DNA of 64,000 nucleotides. Source: Gymnothorax reevesii. Its lineage: Eukaryota > Chordata > Actinopteri > Anguilliformes > Muraenidae. The stretch lies in the NCBI GenBank assembly GCA_029721435.1, contig CM056580.1, positions 69,837,367 to 69,901,366 on the forward strand, read 5' to 3'. The notes under the pieces are model-generated. The model searched no databases and was not told the origin of the DNA. It saw only the letters and a list, made by a program, of their open reading frames with translations. Shown here in pieces: positions 11,632 through 25,400 of this stretch. Position numbers and translations under genes: made by a program. Each line of letters starts with the position of its first letter. Positions within the stretch are counted from its first letter, which is position 1.

Positions 11632-14600
11632 ATGGCTCCCGAATAGTCTTCTCAGACAGTGGGCCCCCTGGCTCGCATTACCAGCCCACCCATGACCTGA
11701 CCCAGGAGGTGGTGATCTCCCCTGGGCTGCCCACTCCGCCGTCCAGCCCGTATCGCACCAGGAGCCTGAGCCCCAGACACTCTTCTGGCAGCAGGAAGGC
11801 AAGTCTCTCTCATTGTCACGACTTGTGTTTAGATTTTAATCTAAGCCAGTGGTTCCCAAAGTCAGTTCTGGACACCCACTATGTATGCTGGCTTTTGTTC
11901 CAACCACAATTACTATCCCAGAATTTTAATTAGCTGTTAATTTTTTTATGAGTTGCTTTTCAGATTAGAGGGAAAATTTCCCCCGTTTTTTCATCATGGC
12001 CATTTTTGGCATGTGGTCTGAAAGGGTAAATCATCAGAATGAACAAGATTAGTGTAAGAACAATTCATTAGCATTTTATGATTGGAGCTGTGGCTGGAAC
12101 ACAAGCCACTGATGTAAACCATGCTTTTATGAGGGATAGCAGCACATTTCAGAAACAACTGCACCCCCATGTGGAGTCACTTGAGTACAACAGCCTACTT
12201 GCTGTAGCTTCTGAATTGAGGAAAAATGCCATGTGTGTATCGATTTCTCTCTGGTTAGTTCTGTTTGTCCTGCTATGACTCCTTTTTTTGAATCATGAGT
12301 GAATGAATCATGTTTTCTTGCGGAATTGCAGTTTAAGGTCCTGTCCCAATCTCTCTGACTCTCTCCTGCAGGTCTCAGAGACCAATGGCAGCGGATCACA
12401 GACTCTCAGCTTCGGCTCTTATTACGGCCCACAAAAATCTCATGGTGAGACGCATTCAAATGATGTAAACAATTTCCCTTTACAAATTGCATTAAAATGA
12501 TTTAATACTGCATGCGATAATATAATAGTCTATATTAAGTGGATTTTATTTTTGTATTTAATATTTCTGTGAGGTAGCGATCTGGAACCAAAGGCGAGGA
12601 CACGGGATTGCAAAAAGAAAGAGCTTTATTGAGCGAGGGGGGGTAACCCCTGCAGGGCAGTGAGTAACAGTACAGAATCCGCAATTCAAAAATCAAATTC
12701 CAGTGGGACAGAAAAGAGTTCGTAACCAGGGCAGCAATCACAGAAATCATAGTCAGCAAAAACAGATCCGGTACACAGGCAGAGGTTTGTGGGAGAAGCA
12801 AACTCAAGCCAGGGGACAGTCCGAATCGTTAACAGGACAGCAATCCACAAAATCGAAGTTGGGCAGAAATGGGTCAAAACACACAGATGCAGCAAGTAAT
12901 CAAAAAGGGCAAAACAAAAATCGGTAGTCGAGCAATCCAGTCAGAATCAGAGACGCAATGAATACAAGGTGAGGAAACAGCAGCACAGGAAACGATCTGA
13001 CAGAGAATGGCTGTGAGAAGACACCTAATATACACTTCAGGGGAGATCGCATGGGGAGAATCACAGGTGCAGGAAGTCAGACTGATTACAAGGGGAAGGC
13101 ACATGAGGGAGAACCTAATCACATGAAATTTGGCCAAAGCCAAAACGTGGACAGGGAACACAAGACATTCCTATTAACAAACATATGGCTCCAGTCACGG
13201 AGTTTCTAACGTGCATAGATAATAAGAAACAGGACAGCGCGATCAGGTGTGGAGCTTCCACAGAAACTGCAGCAAAGGTAATCAGGGAGACACAAGAGGC
13301 GGAGACTAGAACAGGGCGAGTGCTGAGAGCTTGTTAATCAATTAGTAAGTGCAACTATACAAACTATACTTGGTGCTCGTTAGTAAGTTAGTATTATATA
13401 CAAGGTTAGTTGTTGTTAGTAATCTCTAGAGAAAATAATAAACTGTTAGTATTGTTAGTGGATCGAAAAGTAGAGTGAAGCCAGCAAACGAGATCGGAAG
13501 AAAGTTTGAGAACCAGAATCCAATAAGTCTCCCGAAGAGTGAAACACAAGAATGGGGCTGTAAGTGCAGGCGAGACGAGAGACCAGACGGGGGAGACAAA
13601 GTGCAATGCAAACTGGAAAACATGAACCGGAATCAGAATATGGCAAGATGCAAAAGATGGAAAAGTAAACTAAGACAATATATTTACAAATCAAAGCTAC
13701 CAAAAGACAATGCATAATCCAAAGAATGGTCAGGCATGGCAGAGAGTCAAATAAACAATAAAACAAATATACAAACATGGCAAGGGCATGGCAGAATCAT
13801 AACAATTTCACAATATTGGGGGAAAGGGAGACCTAAAAAATACTGTTACTTTTATTTATATAATTCCCATCAAGTATTTGATAATTAATTTGGTTGAAAG
13901 GAAGATTGAAGTGAAAGGTTCTGTCATGAAAACGATTTACTTCTATGGTCATGTTTTCGGTATGACAGTCCCTGATGGACAGTCGCTGCTCAGTCCTTGC
14001 CTCATGCTGATTGCAGTAAATGTTGAGGTCATGTGACCCTCTCTCTCTGTGACAGTGACCCTGGTAAACGGAGCACCGGTCCGGCTCTCTGCCACTCTCC
14101 CCCGGAGCTCTGTCCCTGCTGAGGAGAGGCTGCTCAAGTTCTCCGGCATCGGCCCTGTGGATGAGACCGGAATGCCCATCGCTTCCAGATCAGTAAGCAC
14201 TCCAATTATGTGCCTCCGCTCAGCAGCTCACTTTCCCTTGTGTTCTGTCACAGTGCAGTTATTTTGTTCACCCTTTTGTCTTAAGGGCTTTACAGTTTAT
14301 TGGATGGATTTGCAAGGCTTAATCCCCTCAGGCCCGTATAGCGTTATAGAGCTTGGCCCCACAACTTCAATGATCTTTTTGTGGCAGCACTGGGCTTTTA
14401 ACCAACAACCCTCTGTGTCTCAGTCAAGTGTTCTTGCCACATATGACCACAGGCCACCAGACATCACGCGCATGGGACTCTAATGCTTTTCTCCTCCGTA
14501 CACAATATTCTCCCTCTTTCTTTTCTTCAGAGTGTGAACAAACCCAAGGACTGGTACAGGAGTATGTTCAAACAGATCCACAAGAAGCCACCAGGTAAGA

Positions 14601-16372
14601 GATGCATCCCATCTCACGCCACAGCCACGCCCCTGGAGAATGACTCTCAGCCAGTGTCAGTCACTGCAGAGCCAGTGCAAGAGCCGGAGTATTCCAGGGA
14701 TAACAAGCTGCTAGAGAGCACATTATCATACATCTTCTGTATCACCGGGGAGAGGAATGGGAACAGAGTGGAACTGACCTGAGCCCAATGATCTGGCATC
14801 AGATCAGCCATCTTGGCTCATGCGTGTGCATATATTGGGTTATTTAGGGTACTTTGAGTTTTGTATATTTGAGTTTTCCTCCACTTTTGACAGATTGGCA
14901 TGAATTGTGCATAAATGCCGCACTGTTATTTCATCACTGTGGCTGGCCTGCGGATGACAGGCACCAATTATGTTGTCAAAAGAGAAAGAGGTTAAAACTG
15001 GATTGACAGTTATTTTAAAACAAAATTTAATGGGGCAATAAAGGGGCGGGCAGTGATGTTGGAATGTAAACTGATGATGTACCAATCATGCATGAACAAT
15101 GGATGGATGATAATAACCTTAAATGTAGATGAACAATCTCTCTCCCGCTGTGGGTGATCTTCTGTTGCCCTGGGCTCTGTCCACTTTACTGTTCCCATGA
15201 TGCAGAATCTTTATTTTTAAGGAGTGCGGTCACAGATACACGATCGAAATGTGTTTAACTGGCCATTCTAATGCTAATTTCGCAATTAGTACTGATAACA
15301 GAAAGCAGTTGCTCTGGAATACTGACCAAGAATTTTAAAGAAAAAAATAAAACATTCAATACCATTGTAGTCTTTAAAGGGTTAAGTGGTTGCATGTAAT
15401 GGGTTCAAGCGCTCAGCTCTGAGAGGGAGTTTCACTCACAATGCTTTGGCACCGGCATTTGTGCTGATAATGGCCATGTTACAGCCCCACCTGTGCTCAC
15501 AATGAGGGGGTCTCATTATCTCATGTATGAAAACACTCATTACCTCAATCCCTCTAGTTCCATATACTCAGTACCACTCCCCTTAAAGTTTTCTACACAG
15601 TTCATGAAAGTTAATTTCTCTTTATCATTCTCTTTATCTGTCTGTTTTTCTTTTAGCCTTCATTCTCTGAGGTTTTTTATATTTCAGTTACCTTTGGCAC
15701 CATGAGAGTTGCGGAAGCAGAGTTACAGTATATTTGAAGACAAAAATGATTAAATAACTGCATTAAATTCTCACCAAACCCCTGTTTTCTTGCACAAATA
15801 AAATAATTTGTACAAAAAAAAAAATGTGGTTCAAAAACAGCAGTTAACGTACCCCTTTTGAGAATGGTTTTAAATTTCATTACAATTTCATATTGGATAG
15901 GTTTAGTTCTAGAGCATGTAAAAATATTTTGTTCAAAACCAGTTTGTTGAAGATTGGACCTCGCTCTTTCCCATCCCTTTATCGCAGAGCCTGACCTCGG
16001 GGACGCCAGGCTGTGGTCGGAGGACAGTAAGTGTGGAGGAGATCAACTCCAGCTGTGACTGCTGTCACGCCTCATCTTTAATTGGATACAGTTCAAACTG
16101 GGATAGATTCACTGTGGCTGATGAAATTTCCTCATGATGTTACATGCTCACTGGTGCCATTGCTTTTGCTTGCCTCAGGGAATCCTGAACTCCCGGGTGA
16201 ACCGCCCAGTGTGGGTTCTGTGGACGGACAAGGGTGCGAGAAAGACCTGTTCACTCTCACTCCCTACGGTGCGCTACCTGACTGGTACGTTTGGTCACCT
16301 TATCAGGGAATGTCAGAAAGTGAGTGCATGTGAGGCTTAGCGCTGTATTCAAGGATTTTTAGAAGGCAGGTT

Positions 16373-16406
<34 letters not shown>

Positions 16407-19400
16407 GGAGAAGGAGGATGCGTCATACATTCTTTTAGCAACTGCTATCATTCATTTGAAGTGGCCGCATATTTCCTGTTTGGAATTCTTTTATCAGGCA
16501 GCCAAAGAAATGATACAAGTGAAATAACATTAATCATGGATACAAACTGAAGCTTTGAAATTTGTGTTATCCATTGAGCCCCAGAGTTTTTTGAGTATGG
16601 TTGTGATGGGACAATGTTGTGGTTGTAGTTTTGTTAGGTAGACTTATGTATTTTCAATGAAACACTAAAGAATAACCCACAAAATTCAGCTATAGCTGAC
16701 ATTTTGAAGTGTGACTTGTGATATGCATTGAGGCTGACACAGGCTGTAATACACTGATTTTATTATGCACATTCTCTTCGGAAAGAGTGCTGTCTCTAGT
16801 TTCTGGTGAGATCCTTTGTGTTGGTGTTAAGTGCACTGCAACAACTGTCTGTCTAAACTAGGAATTTAATCTGACCATGACTCCTATTTCCTCATACTTT
16901 CTGTTTCCCATTTTGCCTCACAAAAGTTCACAATATTGGCTTATTTTAAGTTACCATATGTTTTACAAGTAAAATTTTCCTATCCATTTGGCAAATCAAG
17001 AAATGAGTCATAATTCACCTCATAGGCAGAATATTTGTCTTAACAAGAGTTTTTAAGTCTGAAGGCAAGATTAGAAAGCTTGGAAAGATGGATTCACTTC
17101 ACATTTTTTGCTGTGCAGATTTTTTCCAGTGGCATTCAACTGCACTGAGGTGGGGCTTCCCAATCTGCTGCCCACCCTTTTCAATAGCTTATCTAATTAT
17201 TATAATAACAACAATAATAATAAAATTATTATTATTAATAATAATAATAATAATAACAATAATTATAATAATACTACTTATTATTATTATTGTTATTATT
17301 ATCAATAATAATAATAATGATTTTTATTATTATTTTTATTTTATTATTATTTTTTTTTATTTTGCTGCTGTGGAGCTGGCACTGGATGCACCAGGTGAAG
17401 GGGAGCCATTAAAGTCCACATTCCACACAGTAAAAATTTGCACACAGTTAGTAAAGATTTGCCCACAGTTAGTAAAGATTTGCCCACAGTTAGTAAAGAT
17501 TCGCACACAGTTACTAAAGATTTGCCCACAGTCAGTAAAGATTTGCCCACAGTTAGTAAAGATTTGCCCACAGTTAGTAAAGATTTGCACACAGTTAGTA
17601 AAGATTTGCCCACAGTCAGTAAAGATTTGCCCACAGTTAGTAAAGATTTGCACACAGTTAGTAAAGATTTGCACACAGTCAGTAAAGATTTGCACACAGT
17701 CAGTAAAGATTTGCCCACAGTCAGTAAAGATTTGCCCACAGTTAGTAAAGATTTGCCCACAGTTAGTAAAGATTTGCCCACAGTTAGTAAAGATTTGCCC
17801 ACAGTTAGTAAAGATTTGCCCACAGTTAGTAAAGATTTGCCCACAGTTAGTAAAGATTTGCCCACAGTCAGTAAAGATTTGCCCACAGTCAGTAAAGATT
17901 TGCCCACAGTTAGTAAAGATCTGCCCAGTCTCTGTGGCGCAGATTGAGCCTCCTCCTTGACTAAATTCTCTTCCGGAAGGAGGTTTGTTACAGAAAACTC
18001 AAAACTATTTTGTCCAGGATTAAGCTTGATTTGTGTTTGTGAAACTAACCCATAGCATAGTAACACAGCATGAATGGTTCTTAAATCTGCCTGTTTGGGT
18101 GCACCAGTGTGTCTTCCGTGCCAAGTCTGTAGTCACATGCTGCCTGGAAATCGAGAGGGTGGCCTTCTATGTAAATACCAGAAAATACCCCAGCCACAAA
18201 GAGACAAAAAGGCCTTAAAAATATAAGTGGGCGAGGCGTGTTGGGATGTGTTCCTGCAGGTACCTGCAGGGAAACTGCGATAAATGTGCTGTATCTGGTG
18301 GGCGGGGTGTGTTACAGGAGTGAGCTCGGGGATGGAGACAGCCAGTCCAGTGGAGGAAGGAGGCACCCTGAGCCTCGCAGTATATTCGACTTCGAACCAG
18401 GACGGAGCACCAACTTGGAGGAGCTCACAAAGGTACTGTCTGATGCATTAAACAGTCAAGTGGAGAATGAGGAACTGGTAGATATGTTTTGTTTTTTTAA
18501 ACATTGAGTCAATGCATTTGTAATCGGTTTGTTTTTCTCTGAATTTTTTTGACTGTGCGTGTGTGTGCTTGTGTGTGCGTGTGTGCGAGTGACGACGGGG
18601 AATCGCTTACAGTTTTCCTTGGCGGATTGAACTTGCACACATGTTAACAGCATTCATTTCCTTTCTGGGTTTGAAATGATCATTCTTCACCAAAATACTG
18701 AATGTTTGCTTTGGAATGATCAGATGGTTTTATTGAAGTGAGATTGCAGAATAACTTCTGAAAAATCAACAGAGAAAAGACTTGGATATCCTGACTTGTG
18801 CTACACTTAGTATAGGATACTATGGGAATCTGCTCAGACAGTTTTATTCTTTTTAAATCTCAGTTAGGGGCAGTGCTTGCTAAACTGAGGATAAATAGAA
18901 TTGGAGGCGACTTCATTAGATTGCTCCCCTGGAAGAGGCACAATAGGCCTCCTTTCTGCCTGTCACAGTTCATTCATTATGGAGCTTAATGCATGCCTTG
19001 TGCCAGCATTCAGACTGCAGCTTTTGTGTTGTGACGGGTGTAGCTGTGGGTAGATACCTTGGCACATGCAGGCTGTGTGACGGGGGCTCAGATGTGACGA
19101 CATGATAAAGTCCAGAGGCTGCAGGCCTGTAGCCTTCTCTCCCCGCTCTTTCACATCCACACTGTTACCAAGTTAGATGGTGAGATTCAAGACCAATCAG
19201 CCCCTGTCAACCATTCATGAGCTTTTAATGTGTTAAAAATATAAAGGGATTCCACGTCAGCTTCTGCTGAGGTGATTTGGTTCCTTTGTTTTTTTTGTTT
19301 TTTATTTTTGAACATGTCTTTATTTGTTTATCATATACATTATATGCACATACGATTTGTTGTACATTTTTTGATTACTTCTTTTTGGAAATTTGGCTGC

Positions 19401-22400
19401 AAAAGAAGTTTTTTTTTTTCTCCCTGATTTCACTTTGGGGCAGAATTGTCAGCATATTAATGGCGCAGTTCCCACGTAGTAAATAACGGGTGGACTGGGC
19501 ACTCGATCTGAAGGTGTGTCTTACTTTTGGCAACATCTTTTTGGGCGAGTATTCCTACCAGAGAGCTGGCAGCCGTGGTAGTTGTTCTGCTCCAAGTCTG
19601 GACAGTCAGAAATGTTCCTGACAGGATCCCTGGCTGACCTCAGCATTACACCAGCAGCAGCAGCACATCACTGCCAACAGTCTGGGGACGACTCCCGAGA
19701 GCATCGGCTCCTTCAAACCGCCGTGACCTCACAAGGAAGGAGGGGCTAGCAGTGCTTTTGCTCGTTATGCCACCGAGATGGCGGCAAAGCTAACGCCTGC
19801 TAATGCGCAATGTGTGAATCGACACTGAAACTGACCATGTGCGTTTGTGACAGTTGAAAGGTCCTGTCACTAGAAATGCCTCCTAATAAGTATGCGCCCT
19901 GGCTAGTGTGCCAACAAGCCTGGCTGATTGGCGATGTAGTCAGCACGTTTGGCTCTTACCCGGGAGTCTGGGGTTCAATTCCCCACCCAGGCCCTCCTTC
20001 GGCCTGCCACACATTCATTAGGGGAGAAGGGGGAGTATACTTCACCAGTGCTTCTCACTTTGTCCCAGATCTACCGCTGAGTAGGCCACAATATTTCAGC
20101 CTAGACAAGGAGCCATTGTTACATCCTACAGGACCTGGGCGCCTTGTGATGCTGATTAAGGCTTTAACTGCTTGTGGTGTCTCATGCCTGTAAGGGAGAG
20201 GGATTTCTCATCCACCCCCCCACCCCCACTCCTAATGATGTCAAACTTTGCTTCATACCCAGGTGCAAAAAGACACGCAAACTATTTGTCGTTTCTTCCC
20301 CACTGGCGTATAAATACCATATCAGGTGCTTCAGCTCCACAAAATGACCTCATCGTCTGTATTATTTTGCTCGCCCTGATAAATGTTGCCTGTGGAGCTG
20401 GGCCTTGGCGTGGGTAGCGACTTACCCTGCCAAAGTATTCCGGGCCATAAAGATCTCTTAAAAACTCTTCCCCTTTTAAAGCCATGCTTGACGCAATCGG
20501 TTGGGTATGGGGTCTCGTCACTGTCCATTTATTGCTTTGTCCCATGGATAATCATTTTTTTTTTCTAAAGCACACAGTCTGTTTTATCTCTGGACATCTG
20601 TTTATCCACTTAAATTTGAATTTTGCCATTTTGGCAGCTTTGCTTCAAAGAAGAATTACCTTTTGCTTAAGGGAGCCTTTTAGTAAAGGGATTTATTTTA
20701 AATATATAATTGACAAATTTGATTAGTTACGTGCAGCCACGTTATTTTACACCTTCGATAAATTAAGATGGTCGCTCCCAGTGCTGTTCTTCTCCACCTG
20801 GAACCTTCCGCAGAAAATGTCTCTGGCCTCCTTTGAGGAAATCAGGGTTTAAGATTTGCACCTGCTTTGCTCAGTAACCATGTAATTGCTGTTCCCACTC
20901 TTAGGGTCACCATAGCCCCAGGGAAACCCACGTGATCGCCCGGTCCCCCTCTATCGAGGTGAGTGGCACAGAGCACCAGTGCATGAGCTCTGGGGTCCAT
21001 ACCAGGAAGAGGGGTGGGGGTGTTTTAAAGTTTGTTCCAGGTGATCTAGATGCACCCAATTCAATTTCCAAAAAACAGACCTGGGATTTTTTGCCCTCAC
21101 TTTCAAAAAAGGGAGGAACCATATTTGAGGGATTGTATTTTACTGAGCTGGAACTAGTGCTGGTTACAAGTGTTTACTAGCAGTCAATCTACAAACTGTA
21201 GGTTTTGAGTTGTGGTGATTTGTGTGCTTGATTAGGACACAGATGGGTAAATGCTTACGTGTGAGTAACGGGGATCAGCACCGTTCCTGTAGTGTCTGTG
21301 CCTTGTGTATTAACCCCTCCTCGTGCCCCTCGCCCTGCCCCTGGCCGCGCCCCTCGCCTCGCCCAGGCGAGTCTGGTCTCAGAGCTGAGTCGCTTTGTGG
21401 CGGAGCTGGACTCGGACATTGAGGGGCTGGAGCGGAGGCTGTCTCAGAAGCGGCAGCAGCGAGGCCGGGGTGAGGTACTGAGCCCCCATGTGATTTCGCT
21501 GATGCACGCGCCTCCGCTATCAAAACGCCCATCAATCTCCACCCTCGACATCAGCCGATTTCCCCCCCAGCTCCCACACAGAGAGGGCTGCACTGAGAGA
21601 GGTCCCAGCTATCCCTCACAACTGTGGCATTGCTTAGTGCTGCTGCTCACGATTTGGTCATTGCTATCTGCAGAAAGGACTTAATATTGTACACGGGACG
21701 CAGTCTCCAATAATACTTAGCATAGATTTATGATGAGTAGTGGCTGTACTTCTGAGCTTTTTCCTTTATTTAGCCTTTGAAGAGTTTTGGAAATTTTTCC
21801 ACCCAATTGTGTGTTCTGTAGTTCCATTGCATGTAATTGTCAGCAGTGATTGTTACGCTGACATTGTAATATTCAATTAAGAACATTGTGTTCATGGAAT
21901 TTTGAGTGCTTGCCTTTAAGGGTTAAGAGCAGGTAATTTTGATGACTGTTGTCTCACGCCTGTAGTTTGGAACAGATTTTGGGCTCTTCCTGTAGAAGAG
22001 CTCTCCATCACTGGACCTCTCTCACACTGCCTCTCTCTGAGTGGTGAGAGTATCTCCTGTTTCTCAGCGTTTGATTGCCTGTGGATTCCCTGTGCATCCT
22101 GCCCTCACTCGCCCTGATATCTGCTCGGCATCACCCACCAGGACTGTGCATGCCATAGATGACCTGCTCGCACCGCGTGCTCCAATGATCGACACGGGCT
22201 TATGCTGCTTGCCCCCATTTTACTGTGGTTTTTTGTATTAGCAGTCGTGTGGAAATTTGAGTGAAATCACAACCTTAACCTGCTTGGAGTGACATCAGCA
22301 TGCTGTGGTGCATGCTAAATTTCTCACTTAAGTCAATGGGAATCAGTTCATAATGACCTCAATGGGGCTATCTACTATGGATTCCCATATTAGGTGCTGA

Positions 22401-25400
22401 TCCTTTTCTCAGCCTTACTTTGTTATGGAAACTCTGATCATTCCTGCATGAAACTTCTTTATGTGAAATCAATTTGTTTGGCTTCATAACAGATGATTTG
22501 TTAAAGAATTGTTCATCAAGTGTTGGTAAGCTGCTGATCTGTATAATTGTATCTAGTGGGCTGTAGGACCCTGGGGAGTTGAATCTCCTTGTCGGGAGTG
22601 GTCACTGGCTTCATTCTCAGTGAGCTGCTGTGATATTTCTCCTAAGCTTTCCTGAGAAGTACACACTCAGTGGAACATGCTTCAATGTGATTTCTGCTTT
22701 CCAGGGCTCTAAGGTCTCAGTCTCAGTCACTTCACCTAGCGCTGGGAACAAAGAGGAAGCAAGGTAAGTGACAGCCTTGGGATTGCTCCTCACTGCTCAG
22801 AAATGTGTTTGTTCATGTGCCTGTGCTTGAATGTTGCCTAAACACCTGAGTGTATGTCTTTGCAAACGTGTGTGCATTCAGTAAATGTATTTGAGTGTGT
22901 TTGTGGATGTTAGTGTATGTATGTGAGTTTATGTCTTTGCCAAGTGTTGGCTTAACTGTGTGTCTGCATGTGTAGCATGTGACTTGGTATTAATATGGGC
23001 CTGTGTGCTACTTGCATATGTCTTACAAAACTAGCGGGTGTTTTTATGTTTTTCTGTATGTATGGGTGAATGTCCTCATGGTATGTGTGCTTTTGTAATG
23101 TCCACATGTATCCTATATATGCATTTGAGCTGGTAGTCATGCTTGTGTGTTCACGTGTATAACTGTGTATGTGCGTGTTTAAATGAATCACATGCTTTAG
23201 TGAGTGGGATATGCCCTGCAGTAAAACTAAACCCTTCTATATGAGTAGGTTTGACAAGAGGCTTAAGAAAGGGCCTTTGGGCTGAATAGCTGTAGCTCTG
23301 ACTGAGTTGTACAGGGATTTTTTCAGCAACAGGTCAGATCTGCTCTCCTGATTGTGTTTGTGCTCAGGTTGTTCACCGCTGCTCCACATCTGACCTGGGA
23401 ATGGCTGCGTTTTGGATTTCTCACTGCTGATTGTTACATTTTTATTCTTTGACGGCAGTATTACTTTTCATTCAGCCCTGTGTCAAAATATGGAGTATAT
23501 ATATATTCTTCTTTATAAGGCTATTGTGTTGGGCTGGGAGAGCATCCAGCCTTTTCTGGAAATAACAGTTTCGGATCTGATATGCTTGTGGCCTTGGTTT
23601 GTAACCTCAGAGAACTTAATGGTTTAAAGGTCTAACAGCACTTCTGTGGACTGTGGTGACAGCATGGTAAATATTTTCTCATAAGGAAGAAGACAGGACC
23701 GTAATATTTTTGAAGGTGTCTGTCGCAAAAATAGACTTTGGAATAGTCTGCATCATGTCACAAGCCAATGGTTCATAACCAGTAGGACTTGAAAACTGTG
23801 CAAATCTTGGTTTGTGGGTTTCTCTCTCCCTAGATCATGGAAGCAGACTGTTGGAGCATTTTGGCCTCTTCATGAGCAGTCGACCAGGTTGCTTGTCTGC
23901 GGCTGCTTTGTTGCGTTCAATTTATTAACGCACCTCTCTGTCTTTAGCGATTCATTCAGCAGCCGGCTCAATTTTCAGTCTCGTCACAAGCCGAAACGGC
24001 AATAAACCACCTTGTAACTAACTTAATAGCTTTCCTGGGGCATGCATTGCTTTGAAGAAATCAGTGCTCAGTAGCAGAACTGCCACAGTCTAGGGCTGGA
24101 AGGATAGTTGATGGAAAAATGTTGCCACATAGAAGCTGGCAAAGATTTCGGGTATTACATCATATATTTTTTCTCAAATTATGGATATAAGTCATATTTT
24201 GAAGAGGACTATTCCAACAGTAAAAATAGAAATTTCTGTCTCATCCTCTCAAAAAATATCATCATGTAAATTTCTGCATCCTATTGTAGAATGATATAAT
24301 GGTTTTCCTCTGACAAAATCAACATGTTTTCCAGTTCTCTACAAAAACAACTGCTCACGTCTCTCATTTGCGGCGGAGGCAGTGTTGGGGTTTTAAAGTT
24401 GTTTGAGCAAGTTAATGGTTGAACTCCTGGCTGGCTTCCTGCATACCTCTGTTTACCTCCCCCGCAGTGCTCTCCATCCAGTTATATTTTATCTCTTTTT
24501 CCACTGCTGTCAGTGGGGACCAAATAATGCTGTCACCCCAAACTCTGGCTGCATGTTCTGCCCTGGAGCCCAGACGTGTCCTGGCATGTCAGCGGGGCTC
24601 CTGCTTAAAGTGGGCCCATAGGGGTGGAGGGCAGTTCTGTCTGAAACCAGCTCCATCTGGGTTGACAGATTAATGCCTCACTCTGCTAATTGGGGTCTAG
24701 TGAGTGAAATTCCTTCCCCAATATATGCATCTGCATCTGCATTTGTGGGCAGCTTACCTAAGAAAGCTTTTGAGATATGTCTTGTAAAGGCTCTGAGCTA
24801 TGTTTACTAGGACTTACAACTCCCCTTTCCTGTCTAATAGTTCGTATGAGGGCAAACCAAACTTGTACCATAACATTTCTGTCTACCCACAACTGCACTC
24901 TTGCAAATTTCTGACCGAGTATGTAATCCATTGTTGGACTGGCTCTCTGAGTTATTGTTTGTTGAAGTCAGTGAATGTTCCTCAGCCTGCTTTACCCCCT
25001 ACATTTTTTCCCGCCCCCAGGATACAATAAATGAGCCAGTTACCTTGGTGATATGAATTGGAAACACAACCCGCAGAATATAGCAAACTTTAACAGTTTC
25101 CTGTTGTCTGGGATGCTAACTTGACTCTGGGCGGACAAGTGACCTGACGCTGGGCTGTGAAAGAGTAGTCTGGGCTTGAGGTTTAGTGATAAAGCATGTG
25201 CCTGACAGCTGGCGGGTAAAAGTGTCTGAACTCTTGCTGGATCTGATGAATGAGCTTCAGGTAGTGCTGGAGTGCTGCTTCAGACAGGTAGACGGCTATA
25301 ATTGATAAATTAAGTTCCACTAGTCACTCAAAGTCTTCTCAAATGAACACCTCTGCATCCAGCCTTCAAACTGAGTCCATGAGTGACACTGCTCAAAGCG

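Noticed and set aside
14483..14782. 99-residue frame across sorbs3 exon 5
   Set aside because: It reads through a good donor at 14,595 into intron; only 14,531-14,594 is coding.
17427..17928. CRISPR-like appearance of regular 21-bp repeats
   Set aside because: The units are directly joined with no spacers, and the DNA is from a vertebrate nuclear genome.
17088..17960. 290-residue + frame and 239-residue - frame over the 21-bp repeat
   Set aside because: They arise because the repeat period is a multiple of three with no stop; the array is inside an intron and the rest of each frame is simple AT or unrelated sequence.
19918..19992. Functional tRNA-Lys gene
   Set aside because: The D arm does not fold properly, the acceptor has a mismatch, and no T-run terminator follows closely; a SINE head or pseudogene is likelier.
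21367..21469. Earlier donor G|gtgagg for sorbs3 exon 10
   Set aside because: It would join exon 11 in a frame with an immediate TAA; the donor after 21,474 keeps the frame.
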